From NCBI GenBank assembly GCA_964554765.1, contig CAZKPS010000017.1, positions 1 through 13,562 on the forward strand: a stretch of 13,562 nucleotides of DNA, given 5' to 3'. A model generated the notes under the pieces. The model saw nothing but the letters and a program-made list of their open reading frames with translations. It was not told the DNA's origin and did not search any database. The position numbers and the translations under genes were made by a program. The stretch is from JAQBQZ01 sp964554765. Its GTDB lineage: Bacteria > Patescibacteriota > Minisyncoccia > Phycocordibacterales > CAIRYW01. Positions 11,513 to 13,562 of the stretch are shown here, piece after piece; the stretch's first letter is position 1, and each line of letters begins with the position of its first letter.

Positions 11513-12346
11513 TTACATTCCAAACAAAAGCACATTGAGACTCAAAAGGTCTGGTGAGTAGTAATATGAGATGAGCGTCCCGAGTACAAGAAACGGAGCA
11601 AAAGGCATTTCTGTTTTCATTTTTAGAGTAGGAATACTTAACCTCACCACTTTCTGGACGCCAATAAGGACCAACGACACCAGGGCTGCAATCCAAAAGC
11701 CAAGTATGATTGCCGAAGAGCCTTTGGCAAGACCGAGAAGAGTACCGATACCGAGTGCAAGCTTACCATCACCAAGCCCCATCCATTCACCACGAGACCA
11801 TCGCCATAATGCATAAAACGGCAAAAAGAGTATTGGTCCCGCAAGAAGATTCAATACACCTTCGAGTGTTTTGAAATAAACGAAATCGTGAGTGGCCAAG
11901 ACCCATATTAATGCAAGGGATGCGAACCAAAATGCTAATGTATCAGGGACAATCTTATGTCGAATATCATATACAGAAACAACAATGAGAATTGAAAAAA
12001 TAGCCCAATAGTAAATCATCGATAATGCAGATACNNNNNNNNNNGATACAAACGGAAACCCAGCAAGAGTTTTAAAATACACCACCAAGAAAATGAGTCC
12101 AGTTATGAATTCGACTAATGGATATTGCCATGAAAGAGGTGTTCTACAGGATCGACATTTACCTCTTTGGAATAAAAAACTAAAAAGTGGAATGAGTTCT
12201 AGTGCACCGAGAAGCTTCCCGCACGAAAAACAAAATGATCTACCCCCTATTGTTCTCCCTGTTTTGAATCGGAGAATAACCACATTGAGAAAACTCCCAA
12301 TAATCACTCCAAATATAAATACAAAAATAGCTATTGTCCCAATCAT
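11513..12346 (-). CDS. pilD: Prepilin peptidase / N-methyltransferase
   Basis: PilD cuts the class III leader of prepilins at the inner face of the membrane and N-methylates the new N-terminal residue. This 277-codon gene has the family order: GSFLNVVILR (17-26), a tetracysteine zinc-binding domain (C39, C42, C64, C67), and SWQYPLVEFITG (72-83). The catalytic aspartates are D127 in VYDIRHKIVPD and D193 in GLGDGKLALGIG. Multiple membrane helices are evident. Ten Ns interrupt codons 101-104; the frame is kept on both sides, but the true gap length is unknown. Similar peptides VYFKTLAG and VYFKTLEG occur on either side of the active-site region. It stands among its substrates, between the major-pilin-like and minor-pilin genes. 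Confidence 0.95.
   Translation of the reverse strand: MIGTIAIFVFIFGVIIGSFLNVVILRFKTGRTIGGRSFCFSCGKLLGALELIPLFSFLFQRGKCRSCRTPLSWQYPLVEFITGLIFLVVYFKTLAGFPFVXXXXVSALSMIYYWAIFSILIVVSVYDIRHKIVPDTLAFWFASLALIWVLATHDFVYFKTLEGVLNLLAGPILFLPFYALWRWSRGEWMGLGDGKLALGIGTLLGLAKGSSAIILGFWIAALVSLVLIGVQKVVRLSIPTLKMKTEMPFAPFLVLGTLISYYYSPDLLSLNVLLFGM
12035..12044. other. Assembly gap (10 N)
   Basis: A run of ten Ns lies within pilD, where the family has a loop or helix between the zinc domain and the first catalytic aspartate. The number of Ns is probably an estimate or placeholder. Confidence 0.99.
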
Positions 12347-12364
12347 GCCATAATAATATATTAG

Positions 12365-12385
12365 AAAGTCGAAAGTCGAAAGTCG
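12365..12385. repeat. Heptamer array AAAGTCG x3 upstream of pilD
   Basis: Three exact AAAGTCG units lie 18 nt upstream of the pilD ATG at 12346, in the pilin-to-pilD gap. A partial TAGTAT-like stretch follows at 12392-12397. Confidence 0.95.
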
Positions 12386-12406
12386 ATGAAAATAGTATGC
12401 AATATG

Positions 12407-12445
12407 TATAAAATTCGTGGCACCTATGGTACCACGAATTTTATA
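12407..12445 (-). terminator. Terminator hairpin after the major-pilin-like gene
   Basis: Arms 12407-12424 and 12428-12445 form an 18-bp stem with one mismatch and a 3-nt loop. The minus-strand descending arm ends in GAATTTTATA. It would end or attenuate transcripts of the abundant major pilin before pilD. Confidence 0.75.
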
Positions 12446-12486
12446 TTTTTCTTACAACCTTATCAACTCATACACTTACTACCTTG

Positions 12487-13005
12487 CTAAGGTCCCTTTA
12501 TCTGATAGTTAGCATCAGAACCCGAGTCAAGACAGCTTACTTCATTATACATTGCTTCTGTCTCCATTTTTGCACCAAAACAATACCCCTTTGGACTAGT
12601 CATTAGCTTGTAGTAATAATCAGTATGGAATTTTGGATCCTGTGGTACAACATTGTTTGCAAAATACTGATTGAGATCAGCTAAAGTCGGAGGAAACTGT
12701 CCATTATGCTCATTAAAATAAACCTCAGCTGCCTGACCAAGTGATTTTAAATCTCCCACTCTCACAGCATCAAAGGTCTTTTCTTTTGCGCCCCCTAATC
12801 CATTAAATACAAAACTCGAAAGAATACCAATGATTGCAATTACAACCATAAGCTCAATCAATGTAAACCCGGACATTAAGTTTTTATTCCACTTCGTGCT
12901 ACAAGCATTCAACAAAAATATTTCTTGATTCTTACCAGTCGAAGACTTTTTTGGTCTTAGTGTGTGGGTAAACCCGGATTTCAGTTCCCTCTTATTCATG
13001 CCCAT
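12487..13005 (-). CDS. Major-pilin-like type IV prepilin (PilA/GspG type)
   Basis: This 172-residue prepilin has the classical class III signal SG|FTLIELMVVIAIIGILSS with Glu5, a long N-terminal helix, and a small C-terminal domain with two cysteines (KGYCFG and VSCLDS). The two can close a D-region disulfide, as in type IVa pilins. The mature part is about 126 residues. The 46-residue leader is unusually long and contains a second, imperfect signal-like motif, SGFTHTL at residues 10-16, before the real cleavage site; an internal ATG at codon 44 could give a very short leader. A GAGG Shine-Dalgarno 6 nt upstream supports the start at 13005. The gene lies 18 nt after the GtrA-like gene and is followed by a hairpin terminator. 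Confidence 0.92.
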   Translation of the reverse strand: MGMNKRELKSGFTHTLRPKKSSTGKNQEIFLLNACSTKWNKNLMSGFTLIELMVVIAIIGILSSFVFNGLGGAKEKTFDAVRVGDLKSLGQAAEVYFNEHNGQFPPTLADLNQYFANNVVPQDPKFHTDYYYKLMTSPKGYCFGAKMETEAMYNEVSCLDSGSDANYQIKGP

Positions 13006-13023
13006 ATTATACCTCTATTAATA

Positions 13024-13404
13024 TTATTTAAATATTTTCTTATACACAACAAAGCTCCATACCGCCACAATCACCGAAGCCACCACTTGAGACAAGAGAT
13101 AATAGAATCTCGCATATTCAGTAAAGAGGTAGACAAGCCATGTATTTAGTGGAAGATTTATGACTGCTAATAATACAAAATAAAATACTTGATTATTAAC
13201 TTGCGACTTGTCACCGTTTTTGAAGGTCCAAAACTTTTGGAGAAGAAAACTGACAGTGGTAGCAATCACAAATGCGACGATAGAAGAAAGTATATACCAA
13301 AGATGTAGATAATGAGTAAGAACAAACAAAAAAAACACACTTGTAAACGCGCCAATACCTCCTGCAATCAGAAATCTTGTAATTCGATAAATTTTTTCTT
13401 TCAT
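13024..13404 (-). CDS. GtrA-like membrane protein
   Basis: This 126-residue protein has four predicted membrane helices (about 9-29, 35-55, 71-92 and 98-120). It has the GtrA-family signature: an N-terminal RFLIAGGIGAFTSV and the motif SFLLQKFWTFKN near residues 52-63. GtrA-family proteins are thought to flip or present polyprenyl-phosphate-linked sugars across the membrane for surface glycosylation. Its ATG overlaps the stop of the upstream glycosyltransferase by 1 nt (TAATG), so the pair is translationally coupled, as is common for GtrA and family 2 glycosyltransferases. Whether it serves pilin glycosylation or cell-surface polymers is not shown. Confidence 0.93.
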   Translation of the reverse strand: MKEKIYRITRFLIAGGIGAFTSVFFLFVLTHYLHLWYILSSIVAFVIATTVSFLLQKFWTFKNGDKSQVNNQVFYFVLLAVINLPLNTWLVYLFTEYARFYYLLSQVVASVIVAVWSFVVYKKIFK

Positions 13405-13562
13405 TATTTACTAAATAGGTTGTATTTAATAATGGTCTTAATTGCAGAAAAACCATCTTTCCACCCTATCTTTTTACCTTCTTTGTATGTTCGTCCGGTA
13501 TATGAGATACCTACCTCATATACTCGATATTTTTTTACACGAGCAGTTATCTCTGGCTCAAT
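13404..13562 (-). CDS. C-terminal end of a family 2 (DPM1/GtrB-like) glycosyltransferase
   Basis: An open frame enters from the right edge and ends with TAA at 13406-13404. The 52 visible residues (EPEITARVKKYRVYEVGISY, then GRTYKEGKKIGWKDG and AIKTIIKYNLF) match the C-terminal end of dolichyl/undecaprenyl-phosphate sugar transferases of GT family 2. Those end in EPEVTAK...YEVPISYxGRTYxEGKKIxWKDG. These enzymes charge a polyprenyl phosphate with a sugar. The catalytic GT-A domain lies outside the window. It overlaps the GtrA-like gene start by 1 nt, forming a functional pair. Confidence 0.92.
   Translation of the reverse strand: MEPEITARVKKYRVYEVGISYTGRTYKEGKKIGWKDGFSAIKTIIKYNLFSK

Noticed and set aside
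774..12385. CRISPR array
   Set aside because: The tandem units are 7 bp and contiguous, without unique spacers, and no cas genes are present.

Overview
The window looks like a piece of a Patescibacteria (CPR) genome, most likely Parcubacteria-type. The grounds are AT-rich DNA, tight same-strand gene packing, few Shine-Dalgarno sequences, a type IV pilin cluster with unusually long leader peptides, and conserved membrane proteins of a kind I associate with that radiation. A 10-N assembly gap lies at 12035-12044. Every protein gene is on the minus strand, so transcription runs from right to left; the only confident plus-strand gene is a tRNA.

Right to left: the end of a family 2 glycosyltransferase overlaps a GtrA-like membrane protein (lipid-linked sugar handling). 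Next comes a type IV pilus block: a major-pilin-like gene, the prepilin peptidase PilD, then FimT/GspH-, PilW-, PilV- and PilX-like minor pilins. These supply substrate pilins and the enzyme that matures them; no assembly ATPase or platform protein is in view. Then come ligA (NAD+ DNA ligase), gatC and gatA (amidotransferase subunits for Gln/Asn-tRNA; gatB is elsewhere), and a His-rich membrane protein with a HEPN-like C-terminus.

The middle (2750-3715) is an RNA island: tRNA-Asp(GTC), an initiator-type tRNA(CAT) and a divergent second tRNA(CAT), each with a hairpin terminator. It also holds two structured tRNA-related elements and the decayed C-terminus of a LAGLIDADG homing endonuclease that runs into tRNA-Asp. 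To the left lie alr (alanine racemase), a SAM methyltransferase, and a small membrane protein coupled to the start of a larger membrane protein, possibly ClpC-like.

The most striking unlisted structure is a set of about a dozen short tandem arrays. They have at least five unrelated sequences (TAGTATN, TTTTGAT, AGCTAGN, TTGTGAG, AAAGTCG) but all have a 7-bp period. Nearly all sit at gene starts or in gaps between same-strand genes. Several lie inside the leader-coding part of the minor pilin genes, where gain or loss of one unit would shift the frame. No defence system, CRISPR array or intact mobile element was found.
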